A DNA stretch of 20,127 bases, from positions 1,374 to 21,500 of the forward strand of contig DPVW01000232.1 in the NCBI GenBank assembly GCA_003529325.1. Reading direction: 5' to 3'. Below are positions 1-8,253 of this stretch, piece by piece (position 1 is the first letter of the stretch; each line of letters opens with the position of its first letter). The translations under genes and the position numbers were made by a program. This DNA is from Candidatus Latescibacterota bacterium. GTDB lineage: Bacteria; Latescibacterota; UBA2968; UBA8231. Below the pieces are notes generated by a model. It was not told the DNA's origin and searched no databases. It saw only the letters and a program-made list of their open reading frames with translations.

Positions 1-799
1 TTGGTCGAAGGCCTGAGAGACGAACCTCGAGTGCTCCCTGCGCATGGATTCCAGGCTGATATCTGGACGCCCGAGTGGTGGGTAGGCGGCAGCCCACTCA
101 GCCAGATTCGTCACCGGTCTCAGGGCTGTGCACAGGTCATATAATGGCAACAGACTGGTATCAATAGGATGCAGGACGAGATAGCGCTCGGTAAAATCGT
201 GCATCCCCTGGTCTCCGAGTACCCACCAGAGCTCGAGGCAGCTGATCGGAAGGTCCAGCAGTGGATCCCCAGCGGCGGGGTTGCTCCCAGTCGATCACCG
301 CCAGGAGAGATCCATTTCGCCACAGTGTGTTGCCAGGCCAGAAATCGCCGTGGAGCAACACAGCTTGTTCCTTGTCTTGACGGATGCAATTCGACGCCAG
401 CGCTGCCCAGATTCGGTCGACCTGAAACACCGGGTTTGCTTGTGGCATATCGTCCTTCATGAAGCGCGCGAATTGACGCACCGGTCTTTCGGCCAGGGCC
501 AAACCTGATGTCTTTGGGTCGAAGTGGTGAATCTGCGCCAGCAGGTGAGCGAACTGCTCTACGTATTTATTAGGGTCATCCGGGTTGAGGTCGGGTTCGC
601 CGTCGATGTATCCGATCACCAGCCCAGGTCGTCCGAAGTGCTCCTCGGTTTCATCGACGAAGACGGGGGCCTGCACCGGAAGACCACCGCTGTGCAACGC
701 GCCGAGTCTGTTGAACTCATCGACGACGGCATTGGAGACATTTTCGAGCGTCCAATCGTTGGGCCAGTCGGCGATCATCTGCTCCAAGGTGGCCGTCAT
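1..799 (-). pseudogene. Aminoglycoside phosphotransferase (APH)/choline kinase-like protein, frameshifted and cut by the window edge
   Basis: From the ATG at 799 the frame encodes a kinase C-lobe. The Brenner motif HGDFWPGN lies at residues 150-157 (Asp152 catalytic base, Asn157 metal ligand) and the second metal site AVIDWE has Asp170. This frame ends at 161 in a tail unlike any APH. Dropping one base from the G4 run at 277-280 (CCCC in the coding strand) restores a convincing family sequence of 92 more codons (AAGDPLLDLP, then LELWWVLGD) that is still open at base 1. The N-terminus is also short: only about 28 residues precede the EFNRLGALHSGGLP helix, so the usual N-lobe with its ATP-binding lysine is absent. 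That space is occupied by rluD. The ATG overlaps the rluD stop as ATGA. The APH fold is clear; the substrate is unknown. It could be a decaying gene, or an intact gene with an assembly error at 277-280, although that would not explain the missing N-lobe. Confidence 0.8.
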
Positions 800-1764
800 T
801 GGCGTGGCAGGGCTCGGGCGGCAGCCACGGTCTGTGCCAGGTCAGTAGGTAACTCGCTGACGAAGCGGACAGTCTCTTCCGTGCGGGGATGCACGAAACC
901 CAACGTTGCCGCATGCAATGCCTGGCGCTTGAGGCTCTTCAGCAGAATCTGAGCCGCCGGCCGCAGTTCCGGTTCGATGCCATTGACCCAGGTGCGTCCA
1001 CTGTATACGGGATCGCCGAATACGGGGTGGCCCATATGCTCGGCGTGTACGCGGATCTGGTGTGTGCGTCCTGTTTCCAGGCGGAATTCCACCCAGGTGA
1101 GAAAACCGGCCATCTCTTCCAGCGGCTGGACTCGGGTTACGGCACGGCGTCCGCCTCTGGTGACGACGGCCATCTTGAGGCGGTCTTTGCGGTTGCGGTC
1201 GAGAGCGGCATCGACAACACCTGGTTCAAGTACGCCGCCCCAAAGCAGCGCCAGATATCGCCGCTCGACGGTGCGCGCCTCGAGCTGTGCTGCGAGGTGG
1301 CGATGGGCGTGGTCGTTCTTGGCCACCATCAACAAACCGGTGGTTTCACGGTCGAGGCGGTGCACGATCCCTGGTCGCAACACACCGTTGACCCCGGACA
1401 GATCATGGCAGTGATGGAGTAGAGCGTTGACGAGCGTACCATCAGGGGAGCCGTGCGCCGGGTGCACGGTCATGCCGGCAGCCTTGTCGATGACGAGCAC
1501 GTCGGCGTCTTCGTGGAGGATACTGAGAGGCAGATCCTGCGCCAGCGCCCGGAGTGGTACCGCCTCAGGAATGTCGACGTCCACGCGTTCGCTCAGGTGG
1601 ACTCGATAACTGGATTTCTGTCGAACGTCATCGACTCGTACGGCGTCGTCGCCGATGAGGCGCTGCAACCGACTGCGGGACAGATCGCAGACGCCCTGGA
1701 GAAAGACATCCAATCGGGTGCCATCATCCTCCTCATTGACGACGAAGGAATGAAGTTCGGACAT
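796..1764 (-). CDS. rluD: RluD-type 23S rRNA pseudouridine synthase (RluA family)
   Basis: A 322-residue enzyme that isomerises uridine to pseudouridine in large-subunit rRNA. An S4-like RNA-binding domain spans about residues 15-65 (TRLDVFL, then SRSRLQRLI). The catalytic RluA domain follows, with LVIDKAAGMTVHP at 90-102 and the signature GIVHRLDRETTGLL at 132-145, where Asp138 is the catalytic aspartate. RTHQIRVH lies further on. Length fits RluD (E. coli about 326). I chose the ATG at 1764 because the frame upstream of it, which stays open to 1923, reads into lspA and shows no family similarity. This start leaves a 19-nt gap after the lspA stop. No good Shine-Dalgarno sequence is visible. 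The stop overlaps the next gene's start as ATGA. RluD, RluC and RluA share these motifs; RluD is preferred from the S4 domain and the lspA-rluD order. Confidence 0.93.
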   Translation of the reverse strand: MSELHSFVVNEEDDGTRLDVFLQGVCDLSRSRLQRLIGDDAVRVDDVRQKSSYRVHLSERVDVDIPEAVPLRALAQDLPLSILHEDADVLVIDKAAGMTVHPAHGSPDGTLVNALLHHCHDLSGVNGVLRPGIVHRLDRETTGLLMVAKNDHAHRHLAAQLEARTVERRYLALLWGGVLEPGVVDAALDRNRKDRLKMAVVTRGGRRAVTRVQPLEEMAGFLTWVEFRLETGRTHQIRVHAEHMGHPVFGDPVYSGRTWVNGIEPELRPAAQILLKSLKRQALHAATLGFVHPRTEETVRFVSELPTDLAQTVAAARALPRQ

Positions 1765-1783
1765 GAAGTGTCGCCACGCAGTG

Positions 1784-2281
1784 TTAGCTGGCGGCGGTGT
1801 TCGCCCCTTGCTCAGCGTCGCCCTCTTCTTGGCGCGACCAGGACAGAGCGAGCACGAGAACACCGACGGTGACGAAAGAATCGGCCACATTGAATACGGG
1901 CCAGCGCCAAGCTTCAGAGACACCTACGTCAAAAAAGTCAATCACGTAGTTGAGGCGGATCCGGTCGATGATGTTGCCCAGGGCCCCGCCCAGCACCATG
2001 GCCAGGGCGGTACGTTGTAGCCGCGCCGCGGGTGGTAGTCGGAAGAACAACCAGCCCAGCACACCCAGAGCGCCGATGGCGACGACGGTGTGCAGTACGG
2101 GGCCACCGAGTGTGAGGCCAAAGGCGGCGCCGGCGTTGCGGATGTAGGTGAGGCGAATGATGTCACCTACAAGAGAGACGGGCGAATGTAAGGTCATCGT
2201 GTTGACGACGATCACTTTGGAAACCTGATCGAGGACCAGGGCGCCCACCACCCACCACCATGCAGAATTGCGCAAGGTCAA
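1784..2281 (-). CDS. lspA: Lipoprotein signal peptidase (signal peptidase II)
   Basis: Inner-membrane aspartyl protease that removes the signal peptide of prolipoproteins after lipidation by Lgt. With the start used here it is 165 residues, the normal family length, with four predicted membrane segments. Motifs in order: LDQVSK (17-22), RNAGAAFG (48-55), GNIIDRI (102-108), YVIDFFDV (112-119) and FNVADS (130-135). The catalytic pair is Asp115 and Asp134. The start is ambiguous. A TTG at 2281 overlaps the preceding TGA stop as TTGA and gives a classic short N-terminus before the first membrane helix. An ATG at 2326 would add 15 residues but overlap the upstream gene by 49 nt. I prefer TTG because four other genes here use the same kind of 4-base junction. 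It lies between the TraR/DksA gene and rluD. Confidence 0.95.
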   Translation of the reverse strand: MTLRNSAWWWVVGALVLDQVSKVIVVNTMTLHSPVSLVGDIIRLTYIRNAGAAFGLTLGGPVLHTVVAIGALGVLGWLFFRLPPAARLQRTALAMVLGGALGNIIDRIRLNYVIDFFDVGVSEAWRWPVFNVADSFVTVGVLVLALSWSRQEEGDAEQGANTAAS

Positions 2282-2661
2282 CTCTCTGACTTCTTCTCGT
2301 CCGCCTGGCTCTTGCAGGTAATGCATTGGGTGGCGGTGGGTACAGCTTCCAGACGGTTGCGCGCGATCTCGCCCTCACAGACACGGCAGACGCCATAAGT
2401 TCCCCCATCGACCCGCTGCAAGGCCTCGTCCACGTAATCGATGTAACTGCCCTCGCGCTGGGCGAAGAGCAGATTTTTCTCACGCTCCATGGCATCCGTA
2501 CCGCGATCGGCCATATGTAGTGAATAGGCGGATCGATCCTCGGAGGACTCCTGCGCCGTGTCGGAGCGGGAGACGCGTTCAAACTCTTCGAGGTCGGAGT
2601 GGGCCTGGCCCTTCTTCTCGAGCAGCAATGTTTTGAAAAACTTCAGCTCTTCCTCAGTCAT
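2278..2661 (-). CDS. TraR/DksA-family zinc-finger transcriptional regulator
   Basis: A 127-residue protein of the DksA/TraR family, whose members insert a coiled coil into the RNA polymerase secondary channel and tune rRNA and amino-acid promoters together with ppGpp. The N-terminal half is strongly helical and charged. The tip region reads MADRGTDAMERE (50-61), close to the acidic tip that is functionally critical in DksA but with different spacing from the E. coli DxxDxA. A C4 zinc finger follows: Cys92, Cys95, Cys113 and Cys116, with the conserved RLEAVPTATQC between the pairs. It is shorter than E. coli DksA (151), as is usual for the version found beside ileS and lspA in FCB-type bacteria. 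The ATG at 2661 has only a short AGGA close upstream. The TGA stop overlaps the proposed TTG start of lspA. Confidence 0.92.
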   Translation of the reverse strand: MTEEELKFFKTLLLEKKGQAHSDLEEFERVSRSDTAQESSEDRSAYSLHMADRGTDAMEREKNLLFAQREGSYIDYVDEALQRVDGGTYGVCRVCEGEIARNRLEAVPTATQCITCKSQADEKKSES

Positions 2662-2712
2662 GATCCTGGCTTCTATTTCGTTCTTTTCTGCAATTCACAT
2701 CATCCCGCGCGA

Positions 2713-5700
2713 TCACACCTTGTCGAGAGCGACCGTGCAAGCATTGTCGTTCACTTCTAACTCCTTCGACACCATCGTCTCACCCTTCGGCAAGGAGCCG
2801 ACAGTGATCTCTACGGCGAGGGTTTCGGCGGCGATCGTGTCACGGAAGGCATTGACCGCTGGCTCGATCACGCCATCCCCCTGCACCCACAGTCGGATCC
2901 GGTCGGATACTTCGAGGCCGATATCCTTGCGCAGATTCTGCAGTCGATTGACGAGTTCTCTGACGCAGCCCTCACAAGCGAGTTCCTCGGTGACGTGAAT
3001 ATCCAGACCCACGGCGAGATTCTCTTCGACGGCGACGACGACGTCGTCGCGTTCGCGCCGTTGCACCTCGACATCATCGATGCCGATCGTACCACCGGCT
3101 ATCTCTAATGTACTACCGTCGGCCAGTGATTTCACCTGTTCAGTGGTGAGCTTGGAGATGAAGGCTCCCACCTCTTTCATGCGCTTGCCGAAACGGGGTC
3201 CAAGGGCGCGAAAGTTGGGTTTGTAGGAGACCTCGCTGATTTCGGTTTCGTCCTCGACCAGGACCACCTCCTTGACGTTGAGCTCGTCGGCGATCAGGTC
3301 ACTTACCTGGACCAACTCTTCTCGGCTGTGTTCGTCAGGAGGCAACAGAAAGATGCGTGCCAGCGGTTGTCGCACCTTGAGGTCATGCTTGCTGCGCAAG
3401 GCTCTGCCCAGAGCGCAGGCGCGCATGGCCAGATGCATCTGCTCTTCGAGTTCGGTGTCGCGCAGGGACTCATCGGCAACGGGCATGTCGCAGAGGTGTA
3501 CGCTCTCCGGTGCCGCTGTATCCCAGGAGCGTACCAGATTGTTATAGATGGTCTCAGTCACATACGGCAGGATGGGCGCCAGGCATTTGATAAATGTCAC
3601 CAACGTCTGGTAGAGCGTGGCGTAGGCGGATGCCTTGTCGGCGTCGTCATCCGATTTCCAGAAGCGACGGCGGCTACGTCGGATGTACCAGTTCGTAAGT
3701 TTTTCGACGAAGTGCACCATCGCCGGAACCGTGCGGTAAAGCCGGTAGGCTTCCATCTCTTCGTTGATGTTGTGCACCAGCGTCTGCAGTTCCGAGAGGA
3801 TCCAGCGGTCGAGGCGATTGCTGACCACCACCCCGGCACCCTCACGTGGTGACCAGCCGTCGACGTTGGCATAGAGCACGAAGAAGCTGTAGGAATTCCA
3901 CAGCGGGATGATCACATCGCGCAGACTCTGACGAATGCCGTCTTCCGTCAGTCGCAACTCCTCTGCTTTCATGGCTGGTGAATTCAACAGATACAGCCGC
4001 AGGGCGTCGGCGCCGTGGGTCTCCAACATCTCAGAGGGGTCCGGGTAGTTGCGCAGCCGTTTGCTGAGCTTGCGCCCGTCCTCGGCCAGGAGCATGCCAC
4101 CGACGATGCAGTTTTTGAAGGCGGGGGAGTCGAACAACGCCGCCGATAGCACGGTGAGTGTATAGAACCAGCCGCGCGTCATGTCGAGATTTTCGGAGAT
4201 GAAGTCGGCGGGATGACTGGCCTCGAACTGCTCGCGTCCTTCGAAGGGGTAGTGTTTCTGTGCGTACGGCATCGAACCCGATTCGAACCAGCAGTCGAGG
4301 ACCTCGGGTACACGCTGCAACGTGCCATTGCCAGAGGGTGCAGGGATTTCCAGTTCATCGATGACATGCTTGTGCAGGTCGTCGACTGCTGTTCCCGTCA
4401 GCTCGCACAACTCCTGTCGACTGCCTACACAGACCGCTTCCCCAGTCTCTTCATTGCGCCAGATCGGCAACGGCGTTCCCCAGTACCGATTGCGACTGAT
4501 GGCCCAGTCCGGCGCACTCGCCAGGCCCTTGCCGAAGCGTCCGTCACGGATGCCCTCGGGAACCCACCGGATCTTCTGGTTGGCGGCGATCATCTTCTCT
4601 TTCAACTCGCCCTCGATGCGGACGAACCAGGTGGAGATCGTGCGATAGATCAGGGGGGAGTCGCACCGCCAGCAGAAGGGGTAACTGTGCTCGATGGAGC
4701 CTTCGCTGAACAACTGTCCAGTACCACGCAGATGGCGGATGACAGGGGTGTCGATGTCCTTGACGAACTCACCGGCGTAGTCTGTCACCTCGTCTGTGAA
4801 ACGACAGTCGGCGTCGATGGGGCAGACGGTGGGCAAACCCTCCCGCTGGCCGAGTTGGTAATCCTCCTCGCCGAATCCAGGGGCGATGTGAACGATCCCT
4901 GAACCGTCCTCGGTAGAAACGAAGTCGGCGGCGACAACGCGAAAGGCGCCCTCGTCAGCAAGGTCGGCGAAGTATGGGAACAGGGGCTTGTAGCGCAGGC
5001 CGATGAGATCGGTGACCGGGATATCCTGTACATCAACAACCTCTGCCTCGCGCTTCTTGAACATCGTATCGAGGCGCGCCCGTGCCAGGATGAGTTGCTC
5101 GCCCTCCGTTGTTGTGACCCGCACATAATCGACATCTGGCCCTACGGCAAGACCCATATTTGAAGACAAGGTCCACGGCGTCGTCGTCCACGCCAATAGC
5201 GAGACGCCGGGCTCGTCAAGCACCTCGAAGCGAACCGTGATCGACGGATCCTGTGTGTCCTTGTAGCCCTGATTGACCTCGAAGTTGGACAGCGGTGTCG
5301 CACACCGGGGACAATAGGCCAGCGACTTATACCCTTTGTAGATGAGGTCCTTGTCCCACAAAGACTTGAACACCCACCACACGGACTCCATGAAGTCGGC
5401 ATCCATGGTCCGATACTGACTGTCCCAATCGACCCAGCGTCCGAGACGCTGGATGACCTGTTGCCACTCGGCGGTATAACGAAATACGAGGGTGCGGCAG
5501 AATTCGCTGAATTTTGCTACGCCGTAGTCGAGGATATCGCGCCGGGACTTCAATCCCAGTTGCTGTTCGGCCTCATTCTCGATGGGCAGGCCGTGACAGT
5601 CCCAACCCCAGCGTCGTTCGACACGATAACCACGCATGGTCCAGTAGCGTGGCACCACATCCTTGGTGATCGATGCCAACAGGTGGCCATAGTGGGGCAG

Positions 5701-5892
5701 ACCGGTGGCAAATGGTGGACCATCGTAGAAATGGAAGGCGCGATCCGCCGGCCGACTGTCCACCGACTTTCGATAGAGATCCCCTTCGATCCAGCCCCGC
5801 AGAATCTGGCGTTCCTGGGCAGGAAAATCTGGATGTCCCTGGACGGCGCCGAAGACCTGCCCATCGGCGGGTCGTGTAACGGCGGCGCTCAC
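2713..5892 (-). CDS. ileS: Isoleucyl-tRNA synthetase, type 2 (eukaryote-like)
   Basis: Class Ia synthetase charging tRNA-Ile, 1059 residues, full family length. The HIGH-type motif appears as GLPHYGH (64-70, so HYGH) and the KMSKS loop as KLSKR (608-612) followed by LRNYPDP. These features, together with the ARELVNRLQNLRK-like C-terminal segment (here VRELVNRLQNLRK), are those of IleS2, the group related to eukaryotic enzymes and often linked to natural mupirocin tolerance, rather than IleS1 with its C-terminal zinc site. The CP1 editing domain lies between, around 180-400. Translation starts at GTG 5892, which overlaps the yggT stop as GTGA; there is no in-frame ATG near the N-terminus. The TraR/DksA gene follows after 51 nt. 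The assignment is secure; drug tolerance is inferred from the subtype. Confidence 0.97.
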   Translation of the reverse strand: MSAAVTRPADGQVFGAVQGHPDFPAQERQILRGWIEGDLYRKSVDSRPADRAFHFYDGPPFATGLPHYGHLLASITKDVVPRYWTMRGYRVERRWGWDCHGLPIENEAEQQLGLKSRRDILDYGVAKFSEFCRTLVFRYTAEWQQVIQRLGRWVDWDSQYRTMDADFMESVWWVFKSLWDKDLIYKGYKSLAYCPRCATPLSNFEVNQGYKDTQDPSITVRFEVLDEPGVSLLAWTTTPWTLSSNMGLAVGPDVDYVRVTTTEGEQLILARARLDTMFKKREAEVVDVQDIPVTDLIGLRYKPLFPYFADLADEGAFRVVAADFVSTEDGSGIVHIAPGFGEEDYQLGQREGLPTVCPIDADCRFTDEVTDYAGEFVKDIDTPVIRHLRGTGQLFSEGSIEHSYPFCWRCDSPLIYRTISTWFVRIEGELKEKMIAANQKIRWVPEGIRDGRFGKGLASAPDWAISRNRYWGTPLPIWRNEETGEAVCVGSRQELCELTGTAVDDLHKHVIDELEIPAPSGNGTLQRVPEVLDCWFESGSMPYAQKHYPFEGREQFEASHPADFISENLDMTRGWFYTLTVLSAALFDSPAFKNCIVGGMLLAEDGRKLSKRLRNYPDPSEMLETHGADALRLYLLNSPAMKAEELRLTEDGIRQSLRDVIIPLWNSYSFFVLYANVDGWSPREGAGVVVSNRLDRWILSELQTLVHNINEEMEAYRLYRTVPAMVHFVEKLTNWYIRRSRRRFWKSDDDADKASAYATLYQTLVTFIKCLAPILPYVTETIYNNLVRSWDTAAPESVHLCDMPVADESLRDTELEEQMHLAMRACALGRALRSKHDLKVRQPLARIFLLPPDEHSREELVQVSDLIADELNVKEVVLVEDETEISEVSYKPNFRALGPRFGKRMKEVGAFISKLTTEQVKSLADGSTLEIAGGTIGIDDVEVQRRERDDVVVAVEENLAVGLDIHVTEELACEGCVRELVNRLQNLRKDIGLEVSDRIRLWVQGDGVIEPAVNAFRDTIAAETLAVEITVGSLPKGETMVSKELEVNDNACTVALDKV

Positions 5893-6227
5893 AGGTGGAG
5901 GTTTCCGAGAAACAGACGTGCCACCTGGATCAACAGGACCAGAACGAGTGGCGTGAAATCGAGGCCGGCGCTCCAGAAAAAGGAGGGCAGCCGGCGGCGC
6001 ACGGCGTTGAGGGCGGGATCGGTGAGGCCGCAGAGAATCTGCACGAGACGGTTATACGGATCCGGGTTGACCCAGGAAACGATGATGCGGGCCAGGATGA
6101 TGATCAGATAGAACGCCAACAGGCCATCGATGAGTCCCAGGATGCCATTGAGGAAGTTCGAGCCGTCAAACATTGAAGTACCACCTACGCTGTCCATTGT
6201 ACCCAGATTGCTCAATTCGTCATTCAT
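5889..6227 (-). CDS. yggT: YggT-family integral membrane protein
   Basis: A 112-residue membrane protein of the YggT/YlmG family, implicated in osmotic or envelope and division-related functions but with no assigned biochemical activity. Two hydrophobic segments are visible, about residues 28-53 and 91-107. The family signature ARIIVSWVNPDPYNRLVQIL (46-65) is followed by TDPALNAVRRRLPSF and GLDFTPLVLVLLI. Only one YggT repeat is present; the E. coli protein has two. I chose the ATG at 6227, which overlaps the yggS stop by 8 nt. Upstream in-frame sequence is yggS coding sequence in another frame. It lies between yggS and ileS, a widely conserved neighbourhood, and its TGA overlaps the ileS GTG. 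Confidence 0.9.
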   Translation of the reverse strand: MNDELSNLGTMDSVGGTSMFDGSNFLNGILGLIDGLLAFYLIIILARIIVSWVNPDPYNRLVQILCGLTDPALNAVRRRLPSFFWSAGLDFTPLVLVLLIQVARLFLGNLHL

Positions 6228-6912
6228 GAGAAACTCGCTCTCCAAACAGCACGGTGCCGATGCGGATAAGGGTGGCCCCTTCCTCGATGGCGATTTCAAA
6301 ATCACCGCTCATGCCCATGGATAGGACATCGAGGTCTGTGGGGCCGCGCTGCCGGTGTTGTTGCGACAGTTCATGGACCCGGCGAAAACAGGCTCGCACG
6401 TCTTGTGAACTGTCACTGTGGGCCGCAATGGTCATCAGGCCCCGTACGCACAGGTGTTCGAGGCCGGCCATATGATCCAGCAGACTCGGCAGCAGATCGG
6501 CGTCGAGCCCGCCCTGTTGCGAAGCGCCTGAGGAGTTGATCTGTAACAGCACGTCGATACGACGTTGGGCCTCGGCGGCACGCCGGTCGAGCGCGTCAGC
6601 GAGACGGGGGCTATCGACGGAGTGCACGACATCGAAGATAGCAACCGCCCCGGCGGCCTTGTTGCGCTGCAGTCGACCGACCAGATGCCAACGGGCGCTG
6701 TCTTTCACCAGGGCGCGTTTCGAGGCAGCTTCCTGCACGCGATTTTCGCCGACCTCCGTAACTCCGGCGGCAAGGGCCGCCGTAACCTCCTCGACGCTGC
6801 GCGTCTTTGTCACCGCAACGATCGCCACCTCTGAAGGCGCCCGTCCCGCCCGCTCGGCGGCGCGTTCGACGCGTTCGTTGAGCTCCTGCCAATTGCGATT
6901 TATCTGATCCAT
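6220..6912 (-). CDS. yggS: YggS/PLPBP-family pyridoxal-phosphate homeostasis protein
   Basis: A 230-residue, single-domain PLP-binding protein with an alanine-racemase-like TIM-barrel fold. It buffers PLP and influences amino- and keto-acid balance and has no firmly known catalytic activity. The PLP lysine is Lys36 in AIVAVTKT (residues 30-37). Other family blocks are VGENRVQEA, WHLVGRLQRNKA, VHSVDSPRLA, RGLMTIA and the phosphate-binding LSMGMSGDFEIAIEEGAT, then IRIGTVLFGER. The frame is open further upstream, but the ATG at 6912 gives the family N-terminus (MDQINRNWQELNERV) and normal length. No clear Shine-Dalgarno sequence is present. It starts 61 nt after the antiporter homologue's stop and overlaps yggT by 8 nt. 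Confidence 0.95.
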   Translation of the reverse strand: MDQINRNWQELNERVERAAERAGRAPSEVAIVAVTKTRSVEEVTAALAAGVTEVGENRVQEAASKRALVKDSARWHLVGRLQRNKAAGAVAIFDVVHSVDSPRLADALDRRAAEAQRRIDVLLQINSSGASQQGGLDADLLPSLLDHMAGLEHLCVRGLMTIAAHSDSSQDVRACFRRVHELSQQHRQRGPTDLDVLSMGMSGDFEIAIEEGATLIRIGTVLFGERVSHE

Positions 6913-6973
6913 GGAGAGCAAAAAAAGATACCCTTCAGTCTGATCACACACAAGAAGGATCCTGGCGTCGGAC

Positions 6974-8209
6974 TCAAGCGGGATCGGATTTTTTCTCGGT
7001 GACCACAGGTGGCGTCGGAGCCGGAAGAGGAACGGAGGCGGCGAGTGTTCCGAAGAGCAGTACGAAGATGAAGAGATCGGCGACAACAACCGCTCGCAGC
7101 AGGGCGCCATCGCCACTGGACAGAATTCCAGGAAGCCCAGCACCAGCACCGAGGATCAGTTCGCCGAGGATCAGCCCCCTCGGCAATAGCAGCCATCCAG
7201 ATCGACGGGAAAACTCCGCGGTGGCGGGAAGTGGATACCACAGGGCGGGCCCAATGCCACGAATCAGGACCAGAGCGACGATCTGCACAGCAAGGACCTC
7301 AAACAAACCGTGTGGCACTGGCCACAGCAGCTGACCCACGTCGGCGGAGGCGGCCAGCAACGCTGCAAAGAGCAGGATGGCAATGGGACGGGCCGGTGCC
7401 AGCGAATGCTCGAGTTGTCGATCCGTGCCCTGCCGAGCTGCCAGGAGCAGGCCCATGGCGAGTCCCAGTGGCAGCGCGGCGAAGTCGAAGTGTCGCGCTG
7501 CGAGAGCGGCGACAAGACTCAGCGCCGCAAGACTGAGCAGAGCGGAGCCCTTTCGATCGAGTAAGCGGAGACGCCAGATACATTCTCCCCCAACCATGCC
7601 ACTCAACAGGGCCAAACCGAGTCTGGCGACCCAGTTGATGCCTGCCGATGCGTGGAAGGTACACAGTACCACACTGAGAACGATCAGAGCGCAGCCGGCG
7701 CCAATCAGGCCGATTACCTGTACTTCGCGGTTGCGCCAGAAGTCGGAGAGGATGGGACCCCACATCGACGCCAGGGCAGCGAGTAGAAGTATGACGGCAC
7801 GGGGCAGATCTGTGATAAGGGAGATGGCGCCAGCAACCACGGCGAAGGTGAGCAACGTGGAGGCGGCAACCACGAGTGGCATCCGCCATCCGCGACGTGC
7901 CTGAGACCAACGCGTGCCGAGTCCAACCAGCAGTCCCGCCCAGAGCCCGGCGACGGTGAGACAGAGCGCCAACAGCGGCACGCGGAGTGGTTCGACGACG
8001 TGGAATAATGACGGGCCGAGGATGAGTCCCGCCAGAACCCATCCGGCGACGGCGGGTAGGCGGAAACGGCTGAGCACATGCTGCAGTGTCACCGCCAGCA
8101 GTACGAGCATCCCCAGGGCCCAAAGGGGCTCGAAGGGCCCGCGTTGCGACGACGAAGGTGCAACGGCGGCCAGGGCCAACAGGATGGCGCATACCCCGAG
8201 ACTGCGCAT
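6974..8209 (-). CDS. Divergent CPA2-type cation:proton antiporter homologue lacking the canonical acidic pair
   Basis: A 411-residue polytopic membrane protein, about 11-13 hydrophobic segments. The N-terminal block FRLPAVAGWVLAGLILGPSL (49-68) matches the start of Kef/NhaP-like CPA2 antiporters, and LLLAARQGTDRQLEHSLAPA (254-273) matches the region around the Kef LLAxxxYRHxLExDIEPF motif. In active relatives the membrane segment after the unwound helix carries a DD or QD pair. Here, by my alignment, those positions are Gly172-Cys173 (IGAGCALIV), and ESDIEPF has become EHSLAPA. The N-terminus (MRSLGVCAILLALAAVAPSS) could be a signal anchor. GAGG-like SD support is weak: GAGG 8 nt before the ATG. 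It sits between secDF and yggS in the same direction. The fold is confident; transport activity is doubtful, and a regulatory or non-transporting role is possible. Confidence 0.75.
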   Translation of the reverse strand: MRSLGVCAILLALAAVAPSSSQRGPFEPLWALGMLVLLAVTLQHVLSRFRLPAVAGWVLAGLILGPSLFHVVEPLRVPLLALCLTVAGLWAGLLVGLGTRWSQARRGWRMPLVVAASTLLTFAVVAGAISLITDLPRAVILLLAALASMWGPILSDFWRNREVQVIGLIGAGCALIVLSVVLCTFHASAGINWVARLGLALLSGMVGGECIWRLRLLDRKGSALLSLAALSLVAALAARHFDFAALPLGLAMGLLLAARQGTDRQLEHSLAPARPIAILLFAALLAASADVGQLLWPVPHGLFEVLAVQIVALVLIRGIGPALWYPLPATAEFSRRSGWLLLPRGLILGELILGAGAGLPGILSSGDGALLRAVVVADLFIFVLLFGTLAASVPLPAPTPPVVTEKKSDPA

Positions 8210-8223
8210 GGGAAGAACCTCGA

Positions 8224-8253
8224 GGCGCCTCCTCCTCGGTGGGAGAAGGCGCC
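8224..8253 (-). promoter_or_regulatory. Stable mRNA hairpin in the secDF-antiporter spacer
   Basis: In the minus-strand transcript 8253-8242 pairs with 8235-8224 to give a 12-bp stem with one G-U pair and a 6-nt loop, capped by GGCGCC at both ends. On the plus strand the same position would be a C-A mismatch, so the structure favours the direction of transcription. No U-run follows, so it is not a classical intrinsic terminator. Its base ends 14 nt before the antiporter ATG, and the 3' arm contains GGAGGAGG, an SD-like stretch locked in the stem. Possible roles are mRNA end protection, attenuation between secDF and the downstream genes, or control of translation; all are inference. Confidence 0.55.

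Noticed and set aside
1765..1923. Upstream extension of rluD to a start at 1923
   Set aside because: The extra 53 residues overlap lspA and have no S4/RluA similarity; the ATG at 1764 gives the family N-terminus.
4213..4902. Plus-strand open frame of 229 codons inside ileS
   Set aside because: Antisense to conserved synthetase sequence, no SD, no recognisable domain.
6913..7149. Upstream extension of yggS to a start at 7149
   Set aside because: The added residues overlap the antiporter homologue in another frame and are not YggS-like.
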